A DNA stretch of 64,000 nt, from contig NZ_JAHUXH010000010.1 of assembly GCF_019219825.1 (NCBI RefSeq), positions 1 through 64,000 on the forward strand, in the 5' to 3' direction. The stretch's first letter is position 1, and the number at the start of each line of letters is the position of its first letter. The DNA is from Streptomyces sp. TRM70350. Lineage in GTDB: Bacteria > Actinomycetota > Actinomycetes > Streptomycetales > Streptomycetaceae. The notes beneath the pieces were generated by a model that saw only the letters and a list, made by a program, of their open reading frames with translations, was not told the origin of the DNA and made no database searches. Both the position numbers and the translations under genes were made by a program. Below, one piece after another: positions 44,410 through 53,059 of this stretch.

Positions 44410-45422
44410 CGGGTGCCCCGCTCGGTGTACGCGGCCAGCGCGCCCGCCTGGTCCTTGGTGATGATCTGCGGGCCGGTGAGCACCGGCCCGCCGCCGCCGA
44501 GAACGTCGGCGTTGTACTTGTACAGCCACAGCAGGTCGACCGCCTCGTAGCCCTGGAGGTAGGGCTGCTGGTCGACGGCGAAGCCGAGGGTGCCGTCCCT
44601 CAGCCCGGCGGCCACCTTGGCGTTCAGGTCGAAGGTGTCGATCTCGGCGTCGCTGCCCGCGCTCTGCTTGGCCTTGACGGCGGTGTCGGCGTACGGGGCG
44701 CCGAGGGTGACGACGGCGTCGACCGAGCTGTCGGACTGGAGCCTGGCCTCGATGGCGGACTGCACGTCGGGCATGCTGGTGCCGGTGACGTAGAGGTTCT
44801 GCACGGTGCCGTCGAAGGTCTCCTTCAGGCCCGCGCAGCGCTGCTCGTGGCCGACGTTGCCCTGCTCGTGCAGGATGCACAGCGCCTTGTTCCTGCCGCG
44901 CTTGTTCAGCTCCTCGCCGACCGCCTGACCGGCGACGGTCTCGTCCTGGCCGATGTGGGTGAGCGCGCCGAACTCCTTGGACTCGGCGGAGCCCGAGTTC
45001 ACGGTGATCACCGGGATGCCCGCCTTGACCGCGCGGGCGACGGCCGCCTTCAGCGCGTCCGGCTTGGCGAGGGTGACGATGATGCCGTCGACCTTCTTGT
45101 CGACGGCCGCGTCCACCAGCTGCGCCTGTTGTTGTGCCTCGTCGTCGTGCGAGTACAGGAAGTTGATGTTGTCCTTGACGGCGGCCTGCTCGGCGCCGCT
45201 CTGGACGATGTCCCAGAAGGTGTCGCCGTCACCCGAGTGGGTGATCATGGCGAAGGTCCAGCGGGGCGTGTTCACCGCCGCCTTCCCCTGCGCGGCCGCG
45301 GCCTTGCGGGCGTCCTCGGCGCGTTTGCCGCCGGTGCTGCTGCACCCCGCGAGGGACGCACACAGCGCCCCTGCCACCGCGATGCCTACCCAGGTCCGAA
45401 ACCCGGTCCGAAACCGTGCCAC
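44406..45422 (-). CDS. Sugar-binding lipoprotein of the ABC transporter
   Basis: The 338-residue protein starts at GTG 45420-45422. A lipobox (ASLAGCSS, about residue 26) follows the signal helix GIAVAGALCASLAGC. The periplasmic-binding-protein-I type domain shows GVIVTLAKPDALKAAV-like DGIIVTLAKPDALKAAVARA and GIPVITVNSGSAESKEFGAL. It is anchored outside the membrane. Linkage with a Gfo/Idh/MocA dehydrogenase suggests inositol or a related cyclitol or sugar. A putative regulator site (45548) lies upstream. Confidence 0.93.
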   Translation of the reverse strand: MARFRTGFRTWVGIAVAGALCASLAGCSSTGGKRAEDARKAAAAQGKAAVNTPRWTFAMITHSGDGDTFWDIVQSGAEQAAVKDNINFLYSHDDEAQQQAQLVDAAVDKKVDGIIVTLAKPDALKAAVARAVKAGIPVITVNSGSAESKEFGALTHIGQDETVAGQAVGEELNKRGRNKALCILHEQGNVGHEQRCAGLKETFDGTVQNLYVTGTSMPDVQSAIEARLQSDSSVDAVVTLGAPYADTAVKAKQSAGSDAEIDTFDLNAKVAAGLRDGTLGFAVDQQPYLQGYEAVDLLWLYKYNADVLGGGGPVLTGPQIITKDQAGALAAYTERGTR

Positions 45423-45547
45423 GAGGCCGTGCCCTTCTTGCTGTGTTCTCCGGTACGCAAGGGGCCGGTCATCCCACCGACCCCAAACGCCCCAGTATCG
45501 AACACAGGGATCCTGCGGGCCGCGACCGGGGATCGCGACTCGGTCGC

Positions 45548-45560
45548 ATTGTCCGGACAT
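45548..45560. promoter_or_regulatory. Candidate GntR operator, transporter side
   Basis: ATTGTCCGGACAT contains the perfect palindrome TGTCCGGACA (45550-45559). It is 126 bases upstream of the binding-protein start, and a second identical copy lies at 46426. Confidence 0.65.
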
Positions 45561-45592
45561 TGCGACGAATCCCCCGGCGGGCCAGGGCGGCT

Positions 45593-45619
45593 GTCAGGGC
45601 CGTCAGGGCCGTCAGGGCC
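45593..45619. repeat. Three tandem 9-bp repeats across the GntR stop
   Basis: GTCAGGGCC is repeated exactly three times (45593-45601, 45602-45610, 45611-45619). The GntR stop codon (complement of TCA at 45612-45614) lies in the last unit. Confidence 0.8.
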
Positions 45620-46376
45620 GTACGAGCAGCTGGAACTCGAAGGAGTAACGCGTCGGGCGGTACGTATGCGTGCCGTACTCGACGGCGCGGCCGGTGTCGT
45701 CGAACGTCGTGCGCTGCATCGTCAGCAGCGGGGCGCCCTCGCTCTCGCCGAGCCGCTCGGCCTCGGGGGCGGTGGCGGCCCGGGCGCCGATGGACTGGCG
45801 GGCGCTGTGCAGGGTGATCCCGGCGGCGCGCATCAGCCGGTACAGGCCGGTGGCCTCCAGCTGTTCGGTGTCCAGTTCGATCAGACCGGTGGGCAGGAAG
45901 TTGCACAGGTACGCCATCGGCTCGCCGTGCGCCAGCCGCAGCCGTTCGACGCGGTGTACGTCGCCGCCCTCGGCCACCGCGAGCGCCGCCGCCACCTCGG
46001 CGGACGCCGGGACGACGGTGTTGACCAGGACCTTCGTGGCCGGACGCTGCCCGGCGGCCTCGAGGTCGTCGTAGAGGCTGCTCAGTTCCAGCGGGCGCTT
46101 GACCTGGCTGTGCACGACCTGGGTGCCGACGCCCCGGCGGCGGACCAGCAGGCCCTTGTCGACCAGCGACTGGATGGCCTGGCGGACCGTGGGGCGGGAC
46201 AGGCCGAGCCGGGCGGCGAGCTCGATCTCGTTGCCCAGCAGGCTACCGGGCGTGAGCGTGCCGTGCTCGATGGCGGCCTCCAGCTGCTGGGACAGCTGGA
46301 AGTACAACGGCACGGGTGAGCTCCGGTCCACGCTGAGGTCGAGTTGCACGGTCGGGTCCACGTCTGGTTTCGGCAC
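45612..46376 (-). CDS. GntR/UTRA-family regulator
   Basis: The 254-residue protein starts at GTG 46374-46376 (VPKPDVDPTVQLDLSVDRSS). The winged helix is GNEIELAARLGLSRPTVRQAIQSLVDKGLLVRRRG; the UTRA effector domain follows, with VERLRLAHGEPMAYLCNFLP and YGTHTYRPTRYSFEFQLLV. It sits between the two operons that carry TGTCCGGACA sites and most likely represses both until a sugar or its phosphate binds. Confidence 0.93.
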   Translation of the reverse strand: MPKPDVDPTVQLDLSVDRSSPVPLYFQLSQQLEAAIEHGTLTPGSLLGNEIELAARLGLSRPTVRQAIQSLVDKGLLVRRRGVGTQVVHSQVKRPLELSSLYDDLEAAGQRPATKVLVNTVVPASAEVAAALAVAEGGDVHRVERLRLAHGEPMAYLCNFLPTGLIELDTEQLEATGLYRLMRAAGITLHSARQSIGARAATAPEAERLGESEGAPLLTMQRTTFDDTGRAVEYGTHTYRPTRYSFEFQLLVRP

Positions 46377-46425
46377 GGGCCTGAGCGTAGCTCTGTGACG
46401 GGTTGACGGGAAGTCGTGAAGTCCG

Positions 46426-46438
46426 ATTGTCCGGACAT
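46426..46438. promoter_or_regulatory. Candidate GntR operator, dehydrogenase side
   Basis: A second ATTGTCCGGACAT, identical over 13 bases to 45548-45560, lies 42 bases before the dehydrogenase start and 50 before the GntR start, in their divergent spacer. A TTGACA (46444-46449) beside it could be a -35 element. Confidence 0.7.
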
Positions 46439-46479
46439 AAGCATTGACAGTACGGTGAGTCGAGCCCCACTTTGTTCTC

Positions 46480-47502
46480 ATGCGCATCGGGGTCATCGGT
46501 ACGGGCCGCATCGGCACCATTCATGCGAACACGCTCAGCCGTCACCGTGACGTGGGCTCCCTGATCCTCACGGACGCCGACCCCGCGCGGGCGCAGGAGC
46601 TGGCGCACCGGCTCGGGGAGACGGTCGCGCCGGGCGTGGACGAGATCTTCCGGTGGGGCGTGGACGCGGTGGTGATCACGACGGCGACCGCGGCGCACGC
46701 CGATCTGATCGGCCGGGCAGCACGCTCGGGGCTGCCGGTGTTCTGCGAGAAGCCGATCGCGCTCGACCTGCCCGGCTCGCTGCACGCGATCGAGGAGGTG
46801 GAGGCGGCCGGAACGATCCTGCAGATGGGCTTTCAGCGCCGCTTCGACGCGGGCCACACGGGCGCCCGCGAGGCGGTCCGCTCCGGGCGGCTCGGCCGGC
46901 TGCACACCGTGCGCGCGATGACCTCCGACCAGGCGCCGCCGCCGGTGGCGTATCTGCCGCTGTCCGGCGGGCTGTACCGGGACACGCTGATCCACGACTT
47001 CGACGTGCTGCGCTGGGTGACCGGGCACGAGGTGACGGAGGTGTACGCCGTCGGGTCCGACGCCGGTCCCGCGATGTTCCGCGAGGCCGGGGACGTCGAC
47101 ACCGCGGCCGTGGTGCTCACCCTCGACGACGGCACCCTGGCGACGGCCACCGCGACGCGGCTGAACGGCGCGGGCTACGACGTGCGCATGGAACTGGCCG
47201 GGGAGCTGGACCAGGTCGTGGTCGGGCTGGACGACCGTACGCCGATCGCCTCCACCGAGCCGACCGGGCCACCGGCCGCCAGCAAGCCCTGGACCACCTT
47301 CCTGGAGCGGTTCGGGCCCGCCTACGAGGCCGAACTGAACGCCTTTGTCGAGGTGGTGCGCGGTGAGCGGGCCAACCCGTGCGACGGGCGCGAGGCGTTG
47401 CAGGCGCTGCGGATCGCCGAGGCCTGCGAACTGTCCCGCCGGGAGCACAGACCCGTCCGGCTGGCGGAGGTCCCGGGCGGGGCGGAGCCGGTGCTGCGGT
47501 AA
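46480..47502 (+). CDS. Gfo/Idh/MocA oxidoreductase (inositol dehydrogenase-like)
   Basis: The 340-residue protein starts at ATG 46480, with no clear Shine-Dalgarno, so it may be leaderless or nearly so. The cofactor motif is MRIGVIGTGRIGTIHANTL; CEKPIALDL carries the active lysine; GGLYRDTLIHDFDVLRWVTG has the catalytic D/H pair of inositol 2-dehydrogenases. It probably oxidises inositol or a related sugar with NAD. It is divergent from, and co-regulated with, GntR. Confidence 0.92.
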   Translation: MRIGVIGTGRIGTIHANTLSRHRDVGSLILTDADPARAQELAHRLGETVAPGVDEIFRWGVDAVVITTATAAHADLIGRAARSGLPVFCEKPIALDLPGSLHAIEEVEAAGTILQMGFQRRFDAGHTGAREAVRSGRLGRLHTVRAMTSDQAPPPVAYLPLSGGLYRDTLIHDFDVLRWVTGHEVTEVYAVGSDAGPAMFREAGDVDTAAVVLTLDDGTLATATATRLNGAGYDVRMELAGELDQVVVGLDDRTPIASTEPTGPPAASKPWTTFLERFGPAYEAELNAFVEVVRGERANPCDGREALQALRIAEACELSRREHRPVRLAEVPGGAEPVLR

Positions 47503-48271
47503 GAGCGGGGCGGGCCCGTGCTGCGGTAGGGGCGGGCGGGCGGGGGGCCGGGGCCGTGTTGGAAGCGGGCCAGGCGAACCAGAGCCCGCGCCGCGATAAG
47601 GGGTCGGGGACGTCTGGCTGCTGTGCGCTGCCAGGGCGGCGGGCCGCCGGGGGCTGGTGGCGCGGCGGGCGAGTGGCGAGCCGGGATGACGGCCATCACC
47701 CGCAGCATGTCGAACATGTCCGCCGCCGGGATCTCCCTCGGCATCCCCACGCCGCAGGGGAGCCCATGGGCGGCCGCCGTGCCCTACCACCGCTGCGGGC
47801 GAGCGGCGAGCCGCGACCGCCCACCAGCCGCTGCCCCTACCACCGCGGCGAGCCGCGACCGCCCCACCGGCCGCCGTGCCCTACCAGCGCACCGGCCAGC
47901 TGGGCAGACCGCGCATCAGCATGCACGAGGGGTATGGGCCGGGCGGGCCGTCCAGGGCCACACCCGGAACGCGCTCCAGCAGGGTCCGCACCGGTGTGGA
48001 TCTGTCAGGAAACCACGCCCAGCTCATCCCCCAGGTCGATCACTTCCGCCATGTCGCTCCCCCTCCCGTCACCACGACAACGGACGGCGCCTCCGCCTGG
48101 TTCCAGGCGATGTGCTCCTGCAGGACGGCCGAGCGCACGCAGGAGTTCTGCGCTGGTGGCATGGAACAGCTGGGTGATGACGGTCCAGCTCGCCCGTGAG
48201 GCGGTCCCCCCGCTCAGAGCGGCACGCGGTCCCGTGGGGCCGCGACACCGGCCTGATCCAAACAGCAGACC
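47503..48271. other. Stretch with decayed sequence and repeats
   Basis: Just after the dehydrogenase stop, GTGCTGCGGTA-type sequence recurs (47491-47515 and 47518-47541), placing a second in-line stop 27 bases later. From 47800 to 47880 a GAGCCGCGACCGCCC-like phrase is repeated. A P450 C-terminal fragment lies at 47881-47991. A 15-codon frame (MAEVIDLGDELGVVS, minus strand, near 48009-48053) with GGGAGCG upstream is visible but may be debris. Confidence 0.4.
47881..47991 (-). pseudogene. Cytochrome P450 C-terminal fragment
   Basis: The complement reads VRTLLERVPGVALDGPPGPY, then MLMRGLPSWPVRW and stop at 47881-47883. This is the pattern of the last 37 residues of actinobacterial P450s (LLxRxPGLxL...GxxMRGLxxLPVxW). 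The heme-cysteine region that should precede it is not seen in frame. Confidence 0.5.
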
Positions 48272-48952
48272 TTAGTGCCCGTCTCCCTCCAGGAGCCCCG
48301 CGTCGTACGCCAGCAGCGCGATCTGGACGCGGTTGTTGAGGTCGAGCTTGGCGAGGATGCGCGAGACGTGGGTCTTGACGGTGGCCACGCTCATGAACAG
48401 CCCCGTCGCGATCTCGGCGTTGGCCAGGCCCCGGCCGACCGCGACGGCGACCTCGCGTTCGCGCTCGTTGAGGGCGGCGATGCGCTCCCGCGCGCGGGCA
48501 CGCCGGGTGTCGGCGGCGGTGCCGACCGCGTGCTCCATCAGCTGGCGGGTGACGGTGGGCGACAGCACCGGGTCGCCGGCGGCGACCCGGCGCACGGCGT
48601 CGACGATCTCGGCGGGCGGGGTGTCCTTGAGGACGAATCCGGCGGCGCCCGCGCGCAGCGCCCGCAGCACCTGTTCGTCGGCGTGGAAGGTGGTCAGGAC
48701 CACGACCTGCGGGGCGTCCGGGCGGGCGCGCAGCCGCTCGGTGGCGGTGAGGCCGTCGACCGTCGGCATCCGGATGTCCATCAGGACGACGTCCGGGCGC
48801 GCACGGTCGACGAGCGCCTCCACCTCGCCGCCGTCCGCGGCCTCCCCGACGATCCGGATGTCGTCGGCGCCGCCCATCATGAAGGACAGCCCGGCCCGCA
48901 CCAGGGGGTCGTCGTCGACGAGAAGCACTCTGATCGCAGTCACCGCAGTCAT
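48272..48952 (-). CDS. NarL/LuxR-type response regulator
   Basis: The 226-residue protein starts at ATG 48950-48952; a GTG at 48961 is also possible. The receiver has IRVLLVDDDPLVRAGL, the phospho-aspartate in VVLMDIRMPTVDG and K in FVLKDTPP. The output domain is LNEREREVAVAVGRGLANAE with SVATVKTHVSRILAKLDLNN. Its partner kinase lies 0.67 kb upstream at 49618-50877, separated by a decayed gene. The target genes are unknown. Confidence 0.95.
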   Translation of the reverse strand: MTAVTAIRVLLVDDDPLVRAGLSFMMGGADDIRIVGEAADGGEVEALVDRARPDVVLMDIRMPTVDGLTATERLRARPDAPQVVVLTTFHADEQVLRALRAGAAGFVLKDTPPAEIVDAVRRVAAGDPVLSPTVTRQLMEHAVGTAADTRRARARERIAALNEREREVAVAVGRGLANAEIATGLFMSVATVKTHVSRILAKLDLNNRVQIALLAYDAGLLEGDGH

Positions 48953-49003
48953 GGCCCTCACGTAATCACGGTCGTGCCGACCGTCGGCACGGTCCTGCGA
49001 GGA

Positions 49004-49475
49004 TCAGGCCCGCAGCCGTACTCCGTACCGGTCGCACAGTCGGCCGGTCTCCCACGGGCCACCGCGGTGCGAGGCAGGACCGCCGAGCAGGGTGAGGACC
49101 TGGATCGGCGGCGGACCGGGCGGTATCCCGCCCGCGGCCAGGGTGAGGGTCGCGAACTCCCACACCAGGACGGCGGTGAGCAGGGCGTGCACATCGGCGG
49201 CGTTGAAGCCGCCGCGGATCGCGGGCCGGTGGCGAAGCGCAGGACGAACGGCAGCCAGACCGTCGCAGGGCGAGCGCCAACGTCACCACCGCGCCGTACC
49301 AGGGTTCCAGCGTGGCCGTCGTCTCCCGGTCGGGCAGGGTGATGCACGCCAGGCACAGCGGCACCGCCGTCACCTCACCGACGTACCACAGGGCCGCACC
49401 CGGCCGCGCACACCCGCGACCGCATCTCGGCTCTGGCCGCCGCCAACGCCACCCGGAACGCAGGGTGATCACCAC
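49004..49475 (-). pseudogene. Decayed membrane-protein gene
   Basis: Three frames supply successive hydrophobic pieces: WYVGEVTAVPLCLACITLPD and YGAVVTLALAL; then ATVWLPFVLRFATGPRSA; then HALLTAVLVWEFATLTLAAG to the stop at 49004. At least two frameshifts are required. It lies between the response regulator and the kinase and was probably once part of their operon. The family is not recognised. Confidence 0.6.
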
Positions 49476-49617
49476 GGGGGGCGCTCACCAGCAGCAGCGG
49501 CCGGGTGACGGCCAGCCGCAGCAGGTACCGCTGCTGGACCTCGCCGAAGTCCTCCGGTGTGCCGTGCACTGCTCAACTGCCGTTCCCCGGCAGCGGGATG
49601 GGAGGATACGTGATCGC

Positions 49618-50877
49618 TCAGGGGCGGGGCGCACCCCACGGCAGCCAGGCCCGCACCTCGAAGCCGCCGTCCGGCCGCGCCCCGTGCTCCAGCCGTCCCC
49701 CGGCGAGCGACGCGCGCTCGGTGAGGCCGATCAGGCCCTGCCCGGAGCCGGGGACGTGCGGGACGTCACCCTCGGGGGCGGGGTTGCGCACGCTGAGGGT
49801 GAGGCCGTCGCCCGGCGCGCCGGTCACCGACACCGTGACCTCGGCGCCGGGGGCGTGCTTGCGGGCGTTGGTCAGGCCCTCCTGGGCGATGCGGTACGCG
49901 GTGCGGCCGACCGAGGCGGGGACGGCGGCCGGGTCGGTGACCCGCACGTCGAGGGTGACCTTGGTACCGGCCTCGCGGGACTCGGCCACCAGCGCGTCCA
50001 GGGCGGCGAGCGTCGGCTGGGGGCGGCCCGCGTCATCGGGCTCGCCCGCCCGCAGGACGCCGATGATCTCCCGCAGGTCCTGCAAGGCCTCGTGCGCGCT
50101 CTCCCGGATGACACCGGCGGCCCGCGCGACCTCCTCGCGGGGCGCGTCCGGCCGGAACTCCAGCGCGCCGGCGTGCACGCTCAGCAGGGTCAGCCGGTGG
50201 GCCAGCACGTCGTGCATCTCCCGCGCGATCGCCTCACGCGCGAGCCGCTGCGCCTGCTCGGCGCGCAGATGCGCCTCCGTCTCAGCGCGCCGGGCGCGGT
50301 CGCGCAGGCTGAACATCAGCTGCCGTTTGGACCGTACGAGCATGCCCCAGCCGATGACGCAGACGCTGAGCAGCACGGTGAACGCCACGGCCACCGGATA
50401 CGGCAGGTCGGGTTCCGGACGCAGCCAGAAGAACAGCGGGATCACGGCGATGGAGATGCCGCCGATCCAGGCCACGTACCGGAACGGCCGGTGCACCGCG
50501 AGGGTGAAGAAGGCGACCAGGCCGGCGCCGCCCGCGGTGGCGGAGACGAGGTTGGCCGGAAGCATCGCGATCGCCAGCCCGACCGGCCAGCGGCGGCGCA
50601 GCCACACCGCGGCGCAGGACAGCGCGCCGAGCCACTGGTCGACGACCAGGAGGGCGCGCGGAGTGTTCTCCGGGGTCATGGAGTCCGCGGCCAGCAGGCC
50701 GACGACGCCGGCCAGGAAGAAGCAGGAGAAGTCGACGAGCCAGTCGCGCGCGGTGCGCCGGGGCCGTCGGCCGGGCCGTCCGGCGTCCGGGTCGAGCGCG
50801 TGGACCAGGGCGGACGGGAACAGCCACCGGCGCCCCTCGAACGCCGGCGCCACCGGTGCCGTCCTGTCGTCTGTCAC
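49618..50877 (-). CDS. NarL-type sensor histidine kinase
   Basis: The 419-residue protein starts at GTG 50875-50877. Five to six N-terminal helices (such as WLVDFSCFFLAGVVGLLAAD and PVAVAFTVLLSVCVIGWGML) precede HisKA_3 with the phospho-histidine in AIAREMHDVLAHRLTLLSVH. The ATPase domain has QEGLTNARKHA (N box) and GSGQGLIGLTERASLAGG (G box). The signal is unknown. Confidence 0.94.
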   Translation of the reverse strand: MTDDRTAPVAPAFEGRRWLFPSALVHALDPDAGRPGRRPRRTARDWLVDFSCFFLAGVVGLLAADSMTPENTPRALLVVDQWLGALSCAAVWLRRRWPVGLAIAMLPANLVSATAGGAGLVAFFTLAVHRPFRYVAWIGGISIAVIPLFFWLRPEPDLPYPVAVAFTVLLSVCVIGWGMLVRSKRQLMFSLRDRARRAETEAHLRAEQAQRLAREAIAREMHDVLAHRLTLLSVHAGALEFRPDAPREEVARAAGVIRESAHEALQDLREIIGVLRAGEPDDAGRPQPTLAALDALVAESREAGTKVTLDVRVTDPAAVPASVGRTAYRIAQEGLTNARKHAPGAEVTVSVTGAPGDGLTLSVRNPAPEGDVPHVPGSGQGLIGLTERASLAGGRLEHGARPDGGFEVRAWLPWGAPRP

Positions 50878-51057
50878 GGTCGGCAAATCTACGCAGGGCC
50901 GGACCGTGCCACCTCCCCGCGCGCGGGATCGCCGACCAAAGTCGCCGCACCGGCTACTTTCGGCGCGGTCGCGGGGCGGAGATCACCGACTTCGGTAGGC
51001 CGGGCCTCGCCCCGCGGCCGATGCGGGTGGGAGGTCCGCGGGGCGAGGGTCGTGCCC

Positions 51058-51258
51058 ATGAAGCAGTTGCTGGAGTTCCTCGGAGTGATCGCCCTGGTGC
51101 AGGGCGTCATGGGCCTGGTGCACGAGTTCACCGACTGGCACATCGGCCTCGTTCAGCGGGTCGGTTTCCTCGACGGACACGGGATCTACGCGAGCGTCGC
51201 CCTCGTCGTGCTGGCGTTCGCGCTGTTCGCCGCCGCCGAGAGCCGCCGGCCCGGCTGA
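51058..51258 (+). CDS. Small membrane protein
   Basis: The 66-residue protein starts at ATG 51058, preceded by GGGCGAGGG. Two hydrophobic helices (about residues 4-22, LLEFLGVIALVQGVMGLVH, and 42-60, IYASVALVVLAFALFAAAE) flank DWHIGLVQRVGFLDGHG. This short type is common in Streptomyces, with unknown function. It stands alone. Confidence 0.7.
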   Translation: MKQLLEFLGVIALVQGVMGLVHEFTDWHIGLVQRVGFLDGHGIYASVALVVLAFALFAAAESRRPG

Positions 51259-51437
51259 CCCGGAAGGCGTGCGGGCCCCTGCCTGCTCCTGCTGTACGCC
51301 TGCGACGGCAGGTCGCCGTAGCAGATGCTGCCGACCGCCGTGGTGGCGGCGCCCGCGGGGGCGGCGGAGCCGGAGTTCGCCGTCAAGGCCTGTGAGTTTT
51401 CAGGGAGTTGACGCAGTGAGCCTGACGGCGTGAATCC

Positions 51438-52064
51438 CTACGCGTTCTCGGGCAGCTCGAACGAGCCGTACTCGGGGCGCCCGGCCAAGTCGTACGTCTG
51501 GATGGACACGCCCGTCGAGGTGATCCGGCCGCCGGTGTGCCGGAAGGCGGTCGGGACGGTGCCCTCGGTGAACAGGCGGCGGCCGGCGCCGAGCACGACC
51601 GGGAAGGTCAGCAGGTGCACGGTGTCGACGAGGCCGAGGTCGAGCAGGGACTGGGCGAGCGCGCCGCTGCCGTGCACCTGGAGCTCGCCGTCGGTGTTCT
51701 CCTTCAGGGCGGTGACCTCCTTGGCGAGGTCACCGCTGATGACGGTGGTGCCGGCCCACTCGGGGTCGGTGAGGGAGGCGGAGGCGACGTACTTCGGCAT
51801 GGTGTTCAGCCGGGAGGCGACCGGGTCGTCGGCGTCGGTCACCTTCGGCCAGTACGAGGCGAAGATCTCGTACGTACGGCGGCCGAGGAGGAACGCGCCG
51901 ACGCGCTGGAAGACCTCGTCGACGAACCGTCCGAAGTCGTCGTCGGCGTACGGAACGGTCCAGCCGCCCTGCTCGAAGCCGTCGCGGGTGTCCTCCTGGG
52001 GGCCGCCCGGGGCCTGGTAGACGCCGTCGAGGGTGACGAAGCTGGTGAGGACGAGCTTGCCCAT
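51438..52064 (-). CDS. RibD C-terminal/dihydrofolate-reductase-like protein
   Basis: The 208-residue protein starts at ATG 52062-52064. TSFVTLDGVYQAPGGPQEDT, LLGRRTYEIFASYWP and LQVHGSGALAQSLLDLGLVD match the family. It probably reduces or binds a pterin- or flavin-like compound; the physiological role is unknown. It stands alone. Confidence 0.92.
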   Translation of the reverse strand: MGKLVLTSFVTLDGVYQAPGGPQEDTRDGFEQGGWTVPYADDDFGRFVDEVFQRVGAFLLGRRTYEIFASYWPKVTDADDPVASRLNTMPKYVASASLTDPEWAGTTVISGDLAKEVTALKENTDGELQVHGSGALAQSLLDLGLVDTVHLLTFPVVLGAGRRLFTEGTVPTAFRHTGGRITSTGVSIQTYDLAGRPEYGSFELPENA

Positions 52065-52164
52065 GGGGGTGCCTTCTTCCTGGGAGATCCGTAGGGAGTG
52101 GGGTCTGCTTTCATCAGGTCAGACCCCATCGGCACCCGCGACTCATCGGTGGCCCGCGCGAAAC

Positions 52165-52959
52165 TCAGCCGCCGTGCGTCGAGAACAGTCCTCCCGTGGG
52201 GCCCTGCTTGTCGCCGCCCTGGGCCTTCTTCAGCGCGTTCGCCAGGCCCTCGATGGTCATCGACTGCAGGATGACGCTGCCGTTGCCCTCCAGCGTGGCC
52301 AGGGACAGGCCCTCGCCGCCGAACACGGCGTTCATCAGGCCCTGGCGGTTGAGGCCGCCGACGCGCTGGACGCCGTACTCGATGCCCTCCTCGAAGGCCA
52401 CCACGCAGCCGGTGTCGACCTCGATGCGGCCGCCGAAGTCGGCCGGGTTGAGGTCGATGAAGTTGCCGGCGCCCGCGATGATCACCGTGCCGCGCCCGGT
52501 GAACTTCTCCAGGATGAAGCCCTCGCCGCCCTTCATGCCGGTCCGCCCGCCCTCGAAGGCGATGCCGAACTCGACGGTGGACTCGGCGGCCACGAAGGCG
52601 TCCTTCTCCGCGAACCACGCGCGCGTGCCGTCGAGTTCCAGGGCGCGCATCTCACCGGGCAGTACGCCCGCGAAGCCGACGGTGCCCTCGTCGCCCTGCG
52701 CGGTGAAGTACTGGAACGCCAGGGACTCGCCCGCCAGCGCCCGCTGGCCGACCTGCGTGGCGGTGCCCATGGCCTGGCGCAGCAGGCCGCCCATGCCCGC
52801 CGCCGCGGCGCCCGATGGGCCGGACAGGCGGGTCTCCATGGTCACGTTCGCGGTCTTGAACAGGAACTTTCCCGCCTCGCAGTACACGGTCTGGCCCGGT
52901 CGCAGGGTGACGACCGCCATCTGCATGGCGTTGCCGACGATCTCTTGCTGAAGAGTCAC
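52165..52959 (-). CDS. AIM24 / TIGR00266-family protein
   Basis: The 264-residue protein starts at GTG 52957-52959. AVVTLRPGQTVYCEAGKFLF, FTAQGDEGTVGFAGVLPGEM and GGEGFILEKFTGRGTVIIAG are the repeated beta-prism strands of this family. The biological role is unknown; some relatives are involved in membrane or stress responses. It ends with a glycine-rich tail (GPTGGLFSTHGG). Confidence 0.9.
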   Translation of the reverse strand: MTLQQEIVGNAMQMAVVTLRPGQTVYCEAGKFLFKTANVTMETRLSGPSGAAAAGMGGLLRQAMGTATQVGQRALAGESLAFQYFTAQGDEGTVGFAGVLPGEMRALELDGTRAWFAEKDAFVAAESTVEFGIAFEGGRTGMKGGEGFILEKFTGRGTVIIAGAGNFIDLNPADFGGRIEVDTGCVVAFEEGIEYGVQRVGGLNRQGLMNAVFGGEGLSLATLEGNGSVILQSMTIEGLANALKKAQGGDKQGPTGGLFSTHGG

Positions 52960-53059
52960 GTGGGGTGAACGCGGGAGGTGAAGCCAGGAGTTCCGGGCGC
53001 GCCACCTCGGTGTCCGTTCGCCGCCAGCGGTTTCGTGGGGCCGCCGGTGGAATGGGCGT

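Noticed and set aside
47623..48177. Plus-strand 184-residue frame
   Set aside because: Built on repeated GC-rich phrases, and opposite a better-supported P450 fragment.
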